From assembly GCF_026625045.1 (NCBI RefSeq), contig NZ_CP113089.1:496001-560000 (forward strand): a DNA stretch of 64,000 nt. The letters are read 5' to 3'. The notes under the pieces are model-generated. The model was not told the origin of the DNA. It did no database searches and saw only the letters and a list, made by a program, of their open reading frames with translations. Each line of letters opens with the position of its first letter. Position 1 is the first letter of the stretch. This document shows, piece after piece, positions 7,363 through 15,907 of the stretch. The position numbers were made by a program, and so were the translations under genes. The stretch is from Microcella daejeonensis (GTDB taxonomy: Bacteria; Actinomycetota; Actinomycetes; Actinomycetales; Microbacteriaceae).

Positions 7363-8595
7363 TCAGTCGCGGACGAGCCGGGCGACCGCCTCGACGTGGT
7401 GGGTGTGCGGGAAGAGATCGAAGGCCCGCAGGTGATCGAGCCGGTACCCGGCCTCGGCCGCGAGCGCCACGTCGCGCGCGAGGGCGACCGGGTCGCAGGC
7501 GACGTAGACGATCTGCGCCGGGGCGAGCCGACCGAGGATCCCCATGACCTCGGTGCCCGCTCCCGAGCGGGGAGGATCGAGCACCACCGTCGCAGCGCGC
7601 AGGCGATCGCGCTCCGCCGTGCTCGCGTTCTGCTCGGCATCGCGCAGCCAACGATCGACGCGCGCCGTCTCAGCCGCCGCGCCGACCCAGTCGGAGAGGT
7701 TCTCGGCGGCGTGATCGGTGGCCCGGGCATCCGATTCGACGCTCGTGATGCGCGTCGTCGGGCCGAAGCGGTCGCCGACCGCCGCCGCCAGCAGCCCGAC
7801 CCCGCCGTAGAGGTCGAGGTTCGCCGCGCGCGGGTCGAAGAGCGCGTCGTCGACGGCCTGCTGCACGGCCGCGCTCAGCACGCCGGGGGCCTCGCGGTGG
7901 ACCTGCCAGAAGCCGGTGTCGTCGAGCTGGAACTCGCGCTCGCCGACCCGCTCGCGGATGACGGTGGGCTTCTGCTCGCCGAGCACGAGGCGGGCATCCC
8001 CCCGCGTCGGGGCGAGCACGTCGACCGTCGCGATGCCCTCGAAGCGCTCGTCGAACGGCGTCGCGGCCTGCACGGCGGCCGAGGCGAGCGGCACCTCCTG
8101 CACGGGGATCACGGAGTGCGAACGGCTGGCCATCGGGCCGATGCGGCCCTGCTCGTCGACGTGCAGACGGATGCGCGTGCGCCAGCCGAGGCCGTTGGCG
8201 GCGTGGTCGCCCGGCATCTGCTCGACCTTGACGTCGCTCTCGATGCCGGCCATGCGCTGCAGCGCCTCGGCGAGCACCTGCCGCTTCAGCTCGCGCTGGT
8301 GGGAGAGCGCGATGTGCCCGAACTCGGCGCCGCCGGCGCGACCGCGGGGATCGCGGTCGATCGACGCGGCCGACCAGACGTGCTCGCGCCGGTGCTCGCT
8401 GGGCTCGAGGATGCGCACCGCGTCGGCGCGCCAGAAGCTCTTCTTGCGGTCGTCGCTGATGCGCGCCACCACCGTCTCGCCCGGCACGGCGTCGGTCACG
8501 AAGACCACGCGCCCGTCGAGCCGTCCGACGGCGATGCCGCCGTGCGCGATCTTGCTAACCTCGAGCTCGACCTCGCGGCCGATGAATTCACCCAT
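7363..8595 (-). CDS. TRAM-domain SAM-dependent RNA (uracil-5) methyltransferase
   Basis: This is a 410-residue TrmA/RlmD-family enzyme. Residues 1-65 form a TRAM RNA-binding domain (VSKIAHGGIAVGRLDGRVVF). A central domain follows, then the Rossmann methyltransferase with NLDLYGGVGLLAAAV, the substrate loop VLDPPRSGAG and catalytic C367 in YVACDPVALARD. The iron-sulfur cysteines of classical RlmD are missing, as in many Gram-positive members. It probably makes 5-methyluridine in rRNA or tRNA. ATG 8595 has TAGGCT 6 nt before it and no ribosome site, pointing to a leaderless message. The RNA position modified is unknown. Confidence 0.88.
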   Translation of the reverse strand: MGEFIGREVELEVSKIAHGGIAVGRLDGRVVFVTDAVPGETVVARISDDRKKSFWRADAVRILEPSEHRREHVWSAASIDRDPRGRAGGAEFGHIALSHQRELKRQVLAEALQRMAGIESDVKVEQMPGDHAANGLGWRTRIRLHVDEQGRIGPMASRSHSVIPVQEVPLASAAVQAATPFDERFEGIATVDVLAPTRGDARLVLGEQKPTVIRERVGEREFQLDDTGFWQVHREAPGVLSAAVQQAVDDALFDPRAANLDLYGGVGLLAAAVGDRFGPTTRITSVESDARATDHAAENLSDWVGAAAETARVDRWLRDAEQNASTAERDRLRAATVVLDPPRSGAGTEVMGILGRLAPAQIVYVACDPVALARDVALAAEAGYRLDHLRAFDLFPHTHHVEAVARLVRD

Positions 8596-8601
8596 GCGCC
8601 C

Positions 8602-8607
8602 AGCCTA
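8602..8607 (-). promoter_or_regulatory. -10 hexamer for leaderless methyltransferase transcript
   Basis: TAGGCT on the minus strand, 6 nt before ATG 8595. Confidence 0.5.
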
Positions 8608-8659
8608 GGTTCCCGGCTCCCGGCCCGGCACCGGGCGGCGCTCGACCGGCAGGAACCGC

Positions 8660-9289
8660 ATGCGCCTCTATCTCGCCTCCACCTCCCCGGCCCGCCTCGC
8701 GACGCTGCGCGCCGTCGGCATCGAGCCGGTGACGATCGCCCCGGGCGTCGACGAGGAGGCGGCCGTCGCCGCGGCCGGCCCGCTCACGGCCCCCGAGATG
8801 GTGCAGCTGCTCGCGCGCCTCAAGGCCGAGGCCGTGCTCGACTCGGCCTCGCTGCCGGCGCACGAGATCGACGGCTTCATCCTCGGCGGCGACTCTGCCT
8901 TCGAGCTCGACGGCGACGTGCACGGCAAACCGCACCTGCCCGAGGTCGCCCGCGAGCGGTGGCTGCGTCAGCGCGGCCGCAGCGGCGTGCTGCACTCCGG
9001 CCACTGGCTCATCGACCACCGCGGCGGTGAGCCGCGCGGGGCCGTCGGCCGCCCGGCGCAGGCGCTCGTGCAGTTCGCGCAGGACATCGACGAGGCAGAG
9101 ATCGACGCGTACATCGCGACCGGCGAGCCGCTCGAGGTCGCGGGCGCCTTCACGATCGATTCGAAGGGCGCCGCGTTCATCTCGTCGATCGAGGGCGACC
9201 CGCACGCGGTGGTGGGGCTCTCCGTGCCGCTGGTGCGCACGCTCGTGCACGAGCTCGGCGGGCGATGGACGGAGCTCTGGAACCGCTAG
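8660..9289 (+). CDS. maf: Maf-family nucleoside triphosphate pyrophosphatase
   Basis: This 209-residue cytoplasmic protein begins MRLYLASTSPARLATLRAVG, the STSxxR substrate loop of Maf. ILGGDSAFELDGDVHGKPH holds the conserved aspartate and the GKP lysine. Family members hydrolyse dTTP, UTP or modified nucleotides to monophosphates and are linked to division arrest and house-cleaning. The DSAFEL segment replaces the more usual DTVV, so substrate choice may differ. It is transcribed divergently from the methyltransferase and separated from the carboxylase gene by 91 nt. The upstream AGGAACCGC could act as a weak ribosome site. Confidence 0.88.
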   Translation: MRLYLASTSPARLATLRAVGIEPVTIAPGVDEEAAVAAAGPLTAPEMVQLLARLKAEAVLDSASLPAHEIDGFILGGDSAFELDGDVHGKPHLPEVARERWLRQRGRSGVLHSGHWLIDHRGGEPRGAVGRPAQALVQFAQDIDEAEIDAYIATGEPLEVAGAFTIDSKGAAFISSIEGDPHAVVGLSVPLVRTLVHELGGRWTELWNR

Positions 9290-9366
9290 GGCGACCTGTG
9301 GGCTCCTGCAAGGCATTCCCGACGCTTTTGTGCGGGTGGCCCAAACGCGGCCGGGCGAGCGCGCCC

Positions 9367-9372
9367 TAGGGT
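9367..9372 (+). promoter_or_regulatory. -10 hexamer for leaderless biotin carboxylase transcript
   Basis: TAGGGT lies 8 nt before ATG 9381, with no Shine-Dalgarno sequence. Confidence 0.5.
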
Positions 9373-9380
9373 AGAGAACC

Positions 9381-11156
9381 ATGGCCCGCATCACGAAGGT
9401 TCTCATCGCCAACCGCGGGGAGATCGCCGTCCGCGTCATCCGCGCCGCCCGCGACGCCCGCATCGGCACCGTCGCCGTCTACGCCGATCAGGATCGGAAC
9501 GCGCGGCACGTCACGCTCGCCGACGAGGCCTACGCGCTCGACGGCTCGACGAGCGCCGAGACGTACCTCGTCATCGACAAGCTGCTGTCGGTCGCCCGGC
9601 GCTCGGGCGCCGACGCGGTGCACCCCGGCTACGGCTTCCTCGCCGAGAACCCCGACTTCGCCCGCGCCGTGATCGCCGCCGGCCTCACCTGGATCGGCCC
9701 GAGCCCCGAGGCCATCGAGCAGCTCGGCGACAAGGTCAGCGCGCGGCACATCGCCGAGCGCGTCGGCGCCCCGCTCGCCCCCGGCACCCTGAACCCCGTC
9801 GCCGACGCCTCGGAGGTCCTCGACTTCGTCGACGTGCACGGCCTGCCCGTCGCGATCAAGGCGGCCTTCGGCGGCGGCGGCCGCGGCCTGAAGGTCGCGC
9901 GCACCCGCGAGGAGGTGCCCGAGCTCTTCGACTCGGCGACCCGCGAGGCCGTCGCCGCCTTCGGCCGCGGCGAGTGCTTCGTCGAGAAGTACCTCGACAA
10001 GCCGCGCCACGTCGAGACCCAGTGCCTCGCCGACGCGCACGGGAACGTCGTCGTCGTCTCCACCCGCGACTGCTCGCTGCAGCGCCGCCACCAGAAGCTG
10101 GTCGAGGAGGCGCCCGCGCCGTTCCTCACGCCGGAGCAGACCGAGCTGCTGTACTCCGCGTCCAAGGCCATCCTCCGCGAGGTCGGCTACGTCGGCGCCG
10201 GCACGTGCGAGTTCCTCATCGGCGCCGACGGGACCGTGTCGTTCCTCGAGGTCAACACCCGCCTGCAGGTCGAGCACCCGGTCTCGGAGGAGGTTACCGG
10301 CATCGACCTCGTGCGCGAGCAGTTCCGGCTCGCCGAGGGCGAGGCGCTCGGCTACGACGACCCGCCCGCCCACGGCCACTCTTTCGAGTTCCGCATCAAC
10401 GGCGAGGACCCGGGCCTGAACTTCATGCCGATGCCCGGCCCCGTGCACGTGCTGCGCTTCCCCGGCGGCCCCGGCGTGCGCGTCGACTCGGGCGTCACGA
10501 CGGGCGACGTGATCTCCGGCGCCTTCGACTCGCTGCTGGCGAAGCTCATCGTCACCGCGCCGACCCGCGAGGAGGCGCTCGAGCGCTCGCGCCGCGCCCT
10601 CGCCGAGTTCGAGGTCGCCGGCCTGCCGACCGTCCTCCCGTTCCACCGCGCGATCGTCGACGACCCGGCCTTCGCCCCCGCCGACGGCGCCCCCTTCAGC
10701 GTGTACACGCGCTGGATCGAGACCGAGTTCGACAACACCATCGAGCCGTGGAGCGGCTCGCTCTCCGACACCGTGCCCGCGGCGGATGCGCGGCACACGG
10801 TCGTCGTGGAGGTCGGCGGCAAGCGGCTGGAGGTGTCGCTGCCCGGCACGCTCATGCCGAGCGGAGCATCCGGCGCCGCCACCGCCCTCGCCGCACCGCC
10901 CAGCCGTCGCGGCGGGTCGGCCGTCGCCGTCGGCGCCTCGGGGGATGCCGTGAAGAGCCCCATGCAGGCGACCGTCGTGAAGCTCGCCGTCGCCGAGGGC
11001 GACCGGGTCGTCAAGGGCGACCTCGTCGTCGTGCTCGAGGCCATGAAGATGGAGCAGCCGATGGCCGCCCACAAGGACGGCGTCGTCACGGCCCTCAACG
11101 CCTCGGTCGGCGAGACGGTGGCCTCCGGCCACGTGCTGCTCTCCATCACCGACTAG
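9381..11156 (+). CDS. accA3: Acyl-CoA carboxylase alpha subunit: biotin carboxylase plus biotin carrier
   Basis: This is a 591-residue fusion. The biotin carboxylase part (about 1-450) has [17 protein letters not shown] at the start, [10 protein letters not shown], the ATP-grasp glycine loop [11 protein letters not shown], and [14 protein letters not shown]. After a linker rich in Ala and Ser, a biotinyl domain (about 515-591) ends with EAMKMEQP; K556 is the biotin site. It carboxylates biotin with ATP and bicarbonate and hands the carboxyl to the beta subunit, probably that at 1982. The two genes are 6 kb apart and not in one operon. The beginning matches a leaderless start. Confidence 0.95.
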   Translation: MARITKVLIANRGEIAVRVIRAARDARIGTVAVYADQDRNARHVTLADEAYALDGSTSAETYLVIDKLLSVARRSGADAVHPGYGFLAENPDFARAVIAAGLTWIGPSPEAIEQLGDKVSARHIAERVGAPLAPGTLNPVADASEVLDFVDVHGLPVAIKAAFGGGGRGLKVARTREEVPELFDSATREAVAAFGRGECFVEKYLDKPRHVETQCLADAHGNVVVVSTRDCSLQRRHQKLVEEAPAPFLTPEQTELLYSASKAILREVGYVGAGTCEFLIGADGTVSFLEVNTRLQVEHPVSEEVTGIDLVREQFRLAEGEALGYDDPPAHGHSFEFRINGEDPGLNFMPMPGPVHVLRFPGGPGVRVDSGVTTGDVISGAFDSLLAKLIVTAPTREEALERSRRALAEFEVAGLPTVLPFHRAIVDDPAFAPADGAPFSVYTRWIETEFDNTIEPWSGSLSDTVPAADARHTVVVEVGGKRLEVSLPGTLMPSGASGAATALAAPPSRRGGSAVAVGASGDAVKSPMQATVVKLAVAEGDRVVKGDLVVVLEAMKMEQPMAAHKDGVVTALNASVGETVASGHVLLSITD

Positions 11157-11192
11157 CGCGCCGCCGCGGCCGGCGCCGCCGCGCGGGACGCG

Positions 11193-12632
11193 CTACTCGT
11201 GCACGACGTGCATCGCGCGTGCGGCATCCGTCACCGCGCCCGAGAGGGACGGGTACACCGAGTACGCGCGGGCGAGCTGGTCGACCGTCAGGCGGTGCTC
11301 GACCGCGAGCGCGATGGGCAGGATGAGCTCGGAGGCCTTCGGGCCGACGACGACCCCGCCGATGACCGTGCCCGAGCCGGTGCGGGCGAAGAGCTTGATG
11401 AAGCCGTCCTTGACCCCCTGCATCTTCGCGCGCGGGTTCGAGGCGAGCGGCAGCTTGTAGATCTGACCCTGCGCGACGCCGTCCTCGATCTGCTTCTGCG
11501 ACCAGCCGACGGTCGCGATCTCGGGCGCGGTGAAGATGTTCGAGGTCACGTTGCGCAGCTCGATGGGCGAGACGGCGTCGCCGAGCGCGTGGAACACGGC
11601 GGTGCGGCCCTGCATGGAGGCGACCGAGGCGAGCGGCAGCGAGTCGCTGCAGTCGCCGACCGCGTAGATCGAGGGGATGGAGGTGCGCGCGACCCGGTTG
11701 GTGCGGATGTGGCCGCTCTCGGTGAGCTGCACGCCGGCCTCCTCGAGCCCGATGCCGGCGGTGTTCGGGATCGACCCGACGGCCATGAGCACGTGGCTGC
11801 CCTCGATGACGCGGCCGTCGCCGAGGTCGACCCGCACGACGTCGCCGTCGCGGACGACGGACTGCGCGCGGCTCTGGCTGAGCAGCTCCATGCCGTTGCG
11901 GCGGAACACGCGCTCGATGAGGGCTGCGGCATCGGCATCCTCGCCCGGCAGCACCTGATCGCGGCTCGAGACGAGGGTGACCTTCGCGCCGAGCGCGGTG
12001 TAGGCGCTGGCGAACTCGGCGCCGGTGACGCCCGAGCCGACGACGATCAGGTGCTCGGGCACGTCGTCGATCTCGTAGAGCTGCTTCCAGGTGAGGATGC
12101 GCTCGCCGTCGGGCTTCGCATGATCCAGTTCGCGCGGCGAGGCGCCGACGGCGACGATGACCGTGTCGGCGTCGCAGGTGTCGACGTCGGTGCGCTTCTT
12201 GCCGGATCCGACCGAGACCACCACGCGCTGCGGGCCGTCGAGCCGCCCGTCGCCGACGACGATGCGCACGCCGGCCTTCACGAGCTGCTGCTTCATGTCC
12301 TCCGACTGCTGGCGCGCGAGGCGCAGCAGCCGCTGGTTGACGGCGCGCAGGTTGACGGTCACCTCCGGCTTGACGCTGCGCCCGCTCTCGCCGCGCGCGA
12401 AGAACTGCACGCCGAGGTCGGTGGCGTCGCCGATCGCCCCCGCGGCCTCGGCCGTGGCGATGAGCGTCTTCGAGGGGACGACGTCGGTGAGCACCGCCGA
12501 GCCGCCGACGCCGACGCGCTCGACCAGCGTGACATCGGCCCCGAACTGGGCACCGGCGAGGGCGGCTTCGTAGCCGCCGGGCCCTCCCCCGAGAACGACG
12601 ATGCGGTGCTGGCGTTCGAAGAGACTGGGCAT
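11193..12632 (-). CDS. lpdA: Flavoprotein disulfide-reductase fold protein without redox cysteines (LpdA-type quinone reductase)
   Basis: The 479-residue protein has the FAD motif VVLGGGPGGYEAALAGAQ, the NAD(P) motif VVGSGVTGAEFASAYTALG and the second FAD motif SIYAVGDCS. At the usual CxxxxC site it reads GGSAVLTDVVPSKTL, with both cysteines lost. The C-terminal His-Glu pair is also lost (YSVYPSLSG). That rules out dihydrolipoamide dehydrogenase activity and fits the mycobacterial LpdA group, which reduces quinones with NAD(P)H. ATG 12632 is preferred over an upstream ATG because GGGAGG precedes it. It is convergent with the carboxylase gene. Physiological acceptor unknown. Confidence 0.82.
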   Translation of the reverse strand: MPSLFERQHRIVVLGGGPGGYEAALAGAQFGADVTLVERVGVGGSAVLTDVVPSKTLIATAEAAGAIGDATDLGVQFFARGESGRSVKPEVTVNLRAVNQRLLRLARQQSEDMKQQLVKAGVRIVVGDGRLDGPQRVVVSVGSGKKRTDVDTCDADTVIVAVGASPRELDHAKPDGERILTWKQLYEIDDVPEHLIVVGSGVTGAEFASAYTALGAKVTLVSSRDQVLPGEDADAAALIERVFRRNGMELLSQSRAQSVVRDGDVVRVDLGDGRVIEGSHVLMAVGSIPNTAGIGLEEAGVQLTESGHIRTNRVARTSIPSIYAVGDCSDSLPLASVASMQGRTAVFHALGDAVSPIELRNVTSNIFTAPEIATVGWSQKQIEDGVAQGQIYKLPLASNPRAKMQGVKDGFIKLFARTGSGTVIGGVVVGPKASELILPIALAVEHRLTVDQLARAYSVYPSLSGAVTDAARAMHVVHE

Positions 12633-12698
12633 TGCCCTATCCTCCCACGCGGCGCGGATGCGCACGGAAGCGCACCGGCCCGCTCACCTGCGCGGCAA

Positions 12699-12704
12699 TA
12701 CGAT
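12699..12704 (+). promoter_or_regulatory. -10 hexamer for leaderless PNP transcript
   Basis: TACGAT lies 7 nt before ATG 12712. Confidence 0.5.
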
Positions 12705-12711
12705 GGGGGCC

Positions 12712-13545
12712 ATGACCGATCACGCCGCGCACCCCCTCGACGACCCCTCCGCCGACCCGTTCGCGATCGCCGCGGAGGCCGCCGCGCAGATCGCCGAGCG
12801 CACCGGCGTCGAGACGCACGACATCGCCCTCACGCTCGGATCGGGCTGGGCGAAGGCCGCCGACCTCATCGGCGAGACCACCCACACGATCGCCGCGACC
12901 GACATCGCGGGCTTCAGCCGACCCGCGCTGGAGGGCCACGTCGGCACCCTGCGGTCGATCCTGCTGCCGAGCGGCAAGCGCGCCCTCGTCATCGGCGCGC
13001 GCACCCACTACTACGAGGGGCACGGCGTGCGGCGGGTGGTGCACTCGGTGCGCACGGCGGCCGCGGCCGGGGCATCCGTCATGATCCTCACCAACGGCGC
13101 CGGCGGCATCAAGGAGCACTGGACCCCGGGCACCCCCGTGCTCATCAGCGACCACCTCAACCTCACCGCCGACTCGCCGCTCGAGGGCGCGACCTTCGTC
13201 GACCTCACCGATCTGTACGCGCAGCGCCTGCGGGCGATCGCGCACGAGGTCGCTCCCGGCCTCGACGAGGGCGTGTACGTGCAGTTCCGCGGCCCGCACT
13301 ACGAGACGCCCGCCGAGGTGCAGATGGCGAAGACCATCGGCGGCCACATCGTCGGCATGTCGACGGCCCTAGAGGCCATCGCCGCCCGGCAGGCCGGCAT
13401 GGAGGTGCTGGGGCTCTCGCTCATCACCAACCTCGCGGCGGGCATCTCGCCCGAGCCGCTGAGCCACGGCGAGGTCATCCAGGCCGGCAAGGACGCCGAG
13501 CCCGTCATCAGCGCGATGCTCGCCCGCATCGTCGCGGCCCTCTAG
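12712..13545 (+). CDS. punA: Purine-nucleoside phosphorylase (trimeric, PunA type)
   Basis: This 277-residue cytoplasmic enzyme cleaves inosine and guanosine with phosphate to the base and ribose-1-phosphate. It has the phosphate loop LTLGSGWAKAAD, the RTHYYEGHG loop, the LTNGAGGIKEHWTPGT motif, the base-site segment VQFRGPHYETPAEV, MSTALEAIAAR and LITNLAAG. Length matches the low-molecular-mass class. ATG 12712 is chosen on the TACGAT spacing; an in-frame ATG three codons upstream overlaps that hexamer. The next gene, a phosphohexomutase family member, may take up the ribose-1-phosphate released here. Confidence 0.93.
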   Translation: MTDHAAHPLDDPSADPFAIAAEAAAQIAERTGVETHDIALTLGSGWAKAADLIGETTHTIAATDIAGFSRPALEGHVGTLRSILLPSGKRALVIGARTHYYEGHGVRRVVHSVRTAAAAGASVMILTNGAGGIKEHWTPGTPVLISDHLNLTADSPLEGATFVDLTDLYAQRLRAIAHEVAPGLDEGVYVQFRGPHYETPAEVQMAKTIGGHIVGMSTALEAIAARQAGMEVLGLSLITNLAAGISPEPLSHGEVIQAGKDAEPVISAMLARIVAAL

Positions 13546-13670
13546 CGCCCGCCGAGGCGCACGCAGCCCGCGCGCACCCGCACCGCACTGAACCCGCACC
13601 GAACCCGCACCCGACCCGCACCGACCCGAGCGACAGCCGCGGCGACGATCGCCGCCGGAAGGAGCATCCC

Positions 13671-15350
13671 GTGACCACGATCGACGCCGCCAAGGCCTGG
13701 CGCGACCAGGATCCCGATGCCGAGACGCGCGCCGAGCTCGACGCGCTCATCCCCCGCGCCGAGAAGGGCGACGCGCAGGCGCTCGCCGATCTGGGCGACC
13801 GCTTCGACAGCCGCCTCGCCTTCGGCACCGCCGGGCTGCGCGGCGAGCTGGGCGCGGGCCCGAACCGCATGAACCGCGTGCTCGTCGCCCAGGCGGCGGC
13901 CGGGTTCGCCGACTTCCTGAAGGGCAGGGAGGATGCCCCGAGCATCGTCATCGGCTACGACGGGCGCATCAACTCCGACGTGTTCGCGCGCGACACCGCC
14001 GAGATCATGGCGGGCGCCGGCGTGCGGGCCGTGCTGCTGCCGCGCGCACTGCCGACGCCCGTGCTCGCCTTCGCCGTGCGGCACCTCGACGTCAGCGCCG
14101 GCGTCATGGTGACGGCGAGCCACAACCCGCCGCGCGACAACGGCTACAAGGTCTACCTCGGTGGCGCCGACCAGGGTTCGCAGATCGTCGCGCCCGTCGA
14201 CGGCGAGATCCACCGGGCCATCCTCGCCGTCGCCGATCGCACGACGGTGGATGCCCTGCCGCGGTCGACCGACTACGCCCTCGCCGACGAGGCCGTCGTC
14301 GAGGAGTACGTGCAGCGCACCGCCGCGCTGGTGCCGCGGGGTTCCGACGCCCCCGCCCGCGCCGTGGTGCCCTTCGTCTACACGGCCATGCACGGCGTCG
14401 GGTGGGAGGTCGCGGAGCGCGTCTTCGCCGCCGCCGGTCTGGGCGAGGCGACGGTCGTGCCCGAGCAGATCGCGCCCGACGGCGCCTTCCCGACGGTGGC
14501 CTTCCCGAACCCGGAGGAGCCGGGCGCGATGGATCTCTCCTACGCGACCGCGAACCGTGCGGGCGCCCAGCTGATCATCGCGAACGACCCCGACGCCGAC
14601 CGGCTGGCGGTGGCCGTGCCCGACGCGTCCGCGCCCGAGGGGTGGCGCCGGCTGAGCGGCAACGAGGTGGGGGCGCTGCTGGGCTGGCGCATCGCCGAGC
14701 GTCTGCACCGCGCGGGTGCGCGGGCGAAGCTCGCGGCATCCATCGTCTCCTCCCCCGCCCTCGCGGCCGTCGCCGATTCCTACGGCCTCAGCTACAGCGA
14801 CACCCTCACGGGCTTCAAGTGGGTCTCGCGGGTCGGCGGGCTCGCCTACGGCTACGAGGAGGCCCTGGGCTACCTCGTCGACCCCGAGAAGGTGCGCGAT
14901 AAGGACGGCATCTCGGCCGCGGTCGAGTTCCTCGCCCTCGTCGGGGAGCTCGCGGCCGAGGGTCGCACGATCGCCGACCACCAGGCCGACTTCGACGAGC
15001 GCTTCGGCGCCTTCGCAAGCGCCCAGGTCTCGCTGCGGGTCACCGATCTGAGCCGCATCGGCGCGATCATGAGCGCTCTGCGGGCAGCCCCGCCCACCGC
15101 GATCGGCGGCATCGAAGTGACCCAGGTCGACGACTTCATCGACGGCTTCGGGGTGTTCCCGGCGGGCGACATCCTGCGGTTCTGGATGCACGGCGGCGCC
15201 CGCGTCATCGTGCGGCCGAGCGGCACCGAGCCCAAGGTCAAGGTCTACATCGACGCCTCGTTGACTTCGGGCACGGCGGCGGAGCGTCGCCGGGCCGCCG
15301 AGGAGCAGGTCGCCGCTCTCGAGGAGGGCATGCGGGCGCTCGTCGCCTGA
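13671..15350 (+). CDS. Phosphohexomutase family protein (phosphomannomutase/phosphopentomutase-like)
   Basis: This 559-residue four-domain alpha-D-phosphohexomutase has the phosphoserine loop VTASHNPPRDNG with S150. It also has the metal loop NDPDADR, the sugar loop YGYEEALGY and the C-terminal phosphate loop RPSGTEPKVKVY. It belongs to the PGM2-like group that interconverts 1- and 6- (or 5-) phosphates. Being next to purine nucleoside phosphorylase suggests ribose-1-phosphate to ribose-5-phosphate, but phosphomannomutase activity cannot be excluded. GTG 13671 follows GGAAGGAG at good spacing. The 125-nt gap upstream is low-complexity (short CCGCACC/GAACC repeats). Confidence 0.85.
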   Translation: MTTIDAAKAWRDQDPDAETRAELDALIPRAEKGDAQALADLGDRFDSRLAFGTAGLRGELGAGPNRMNRVLVAQAAAGFADFLKGREDAPSIVIGYDGRINSDVFARDTAEIMAGAGVRAVLLPRALPTPVLAFAVRHLDVSAGVMVTASHNPPRDNGYKVYLGGADQGSQIVAPVDGEIHRAILAVADRTTVDALPRSTDYALADEAVVEEYVQRTAALVPRGSDAPARAVVPFVYTAMHGVGWEVAERVFAAAGLGEATVVPEQIAPDGAFPTVAFPNPEEPGAMDLSYATANRAGAQLIIANDPDADRLAVAVPDASAPEGWRRLSGNEVGALLGWRIAERLHRAGARAKLAASIVSSPALAAVADSYGLSYSDTLTGFKWVSRVGGLAYGYEEALGYLVDPEKVRDKDGISAAVEFLALVGELAAEGRTIADHQADFDERFGAFASAQVSLRVTDLSRIGAIMSALRAAPPTAIGGIEVTQVDDFIDGFGVFPAGDILRFWMHGGARVIVRPSGTEPKVKVYIDASLTSGTAAERRRAAEEQVAALEEGMRALVA

Positions 15351-15907
15351 GCCGCGCGCGGGCTGCGGTCGCCGGGGTCGTCGAGGGCACGGGGGCATCC
15401 GCGCGTCGGGGTCGGCCGGCCGCGCCTCGGGGTCACCGACCGGGCGGTCGTCCGCCTGGTCGTCCGTCTGCCAGGCCGTCCGTCCGCCTAGCCGTCTGAT
15501 CGTCTGGTCGTCAGAACGGTCGGCCCGTCCGGATCGGCCCGTACGGCTCGGCCCGTGACGCACGGGTTCCCCCGTCCCGCGCCTTCCACAACTGCGGATC
15601 GCATGAGGCGCATTCACCCGTTCCGCAGTTGTGGAAGGCCCAGCACCCGCGACCCTCACCCCGCCGGCCGCGACGGCGTCGGTGCCATTCCGCCCCTGCG
15701 CATGCGTCTGCGCTCACCAGCGCACCGGCGCACCGGCGCACCGGCGCCCGCGCCTATGCCCGCACCGCTACCGCTGCCGCGCCCGTGCCTGTGCCCGTGC
15801 CCGCACCACAACCGCCACCGCACCCGCCCGCACCCGCGCCGGCCGAACGCCGACCGCCGTCCGACCACCCCGATCCCACCCCTAGCCCCCTGTGCTTGAC
15901 TGATCGG
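15351..15907. other. Non-coding, GC-rich intergenic region
   Basis: I find no convincing gene here. It contains short GTC/CGTCC-rich repetitions (15440-15520), an 18-bp inverted repeat (15581-15639), three copies of the octamer GCGCACCG near 15720-15745, and C-rich low-complexity sequence up to the next start. Confidence 0.7.
15581..15639. repeat. 18-bp perfect inverted repeat
   Basis: GCCTTCCACAACTGCGGA (15581-15598) recurs as its exact reverse complement at 15622-15639, separated by 23 nt. Both arms are A/T-richer than their surroundings. There is no T tract, and no gene ends directly before it. The role is unknown. Confidence 0.95.

Noticed and set aside
11199..13670. Plus-strand frame upstream of and in phase with the phosphomutase
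   Set aside because: The part before GTG 13671 is antisense to lpdA and out of frame with PNP. The phosphomutase has a good ribosome site at its own start.
15720..15750. Three copies of GCGCACCG as a functional repeat
   Set aside because: It is short, in low-complexity C-rich sequence, and likely slippage.
15555..15899. Several short open frames in the gap before 15908
   Set aside because: They are Arg/Pro/His-rich low-complexity frames in C-rich sequence, without start signals or homologous motifs.
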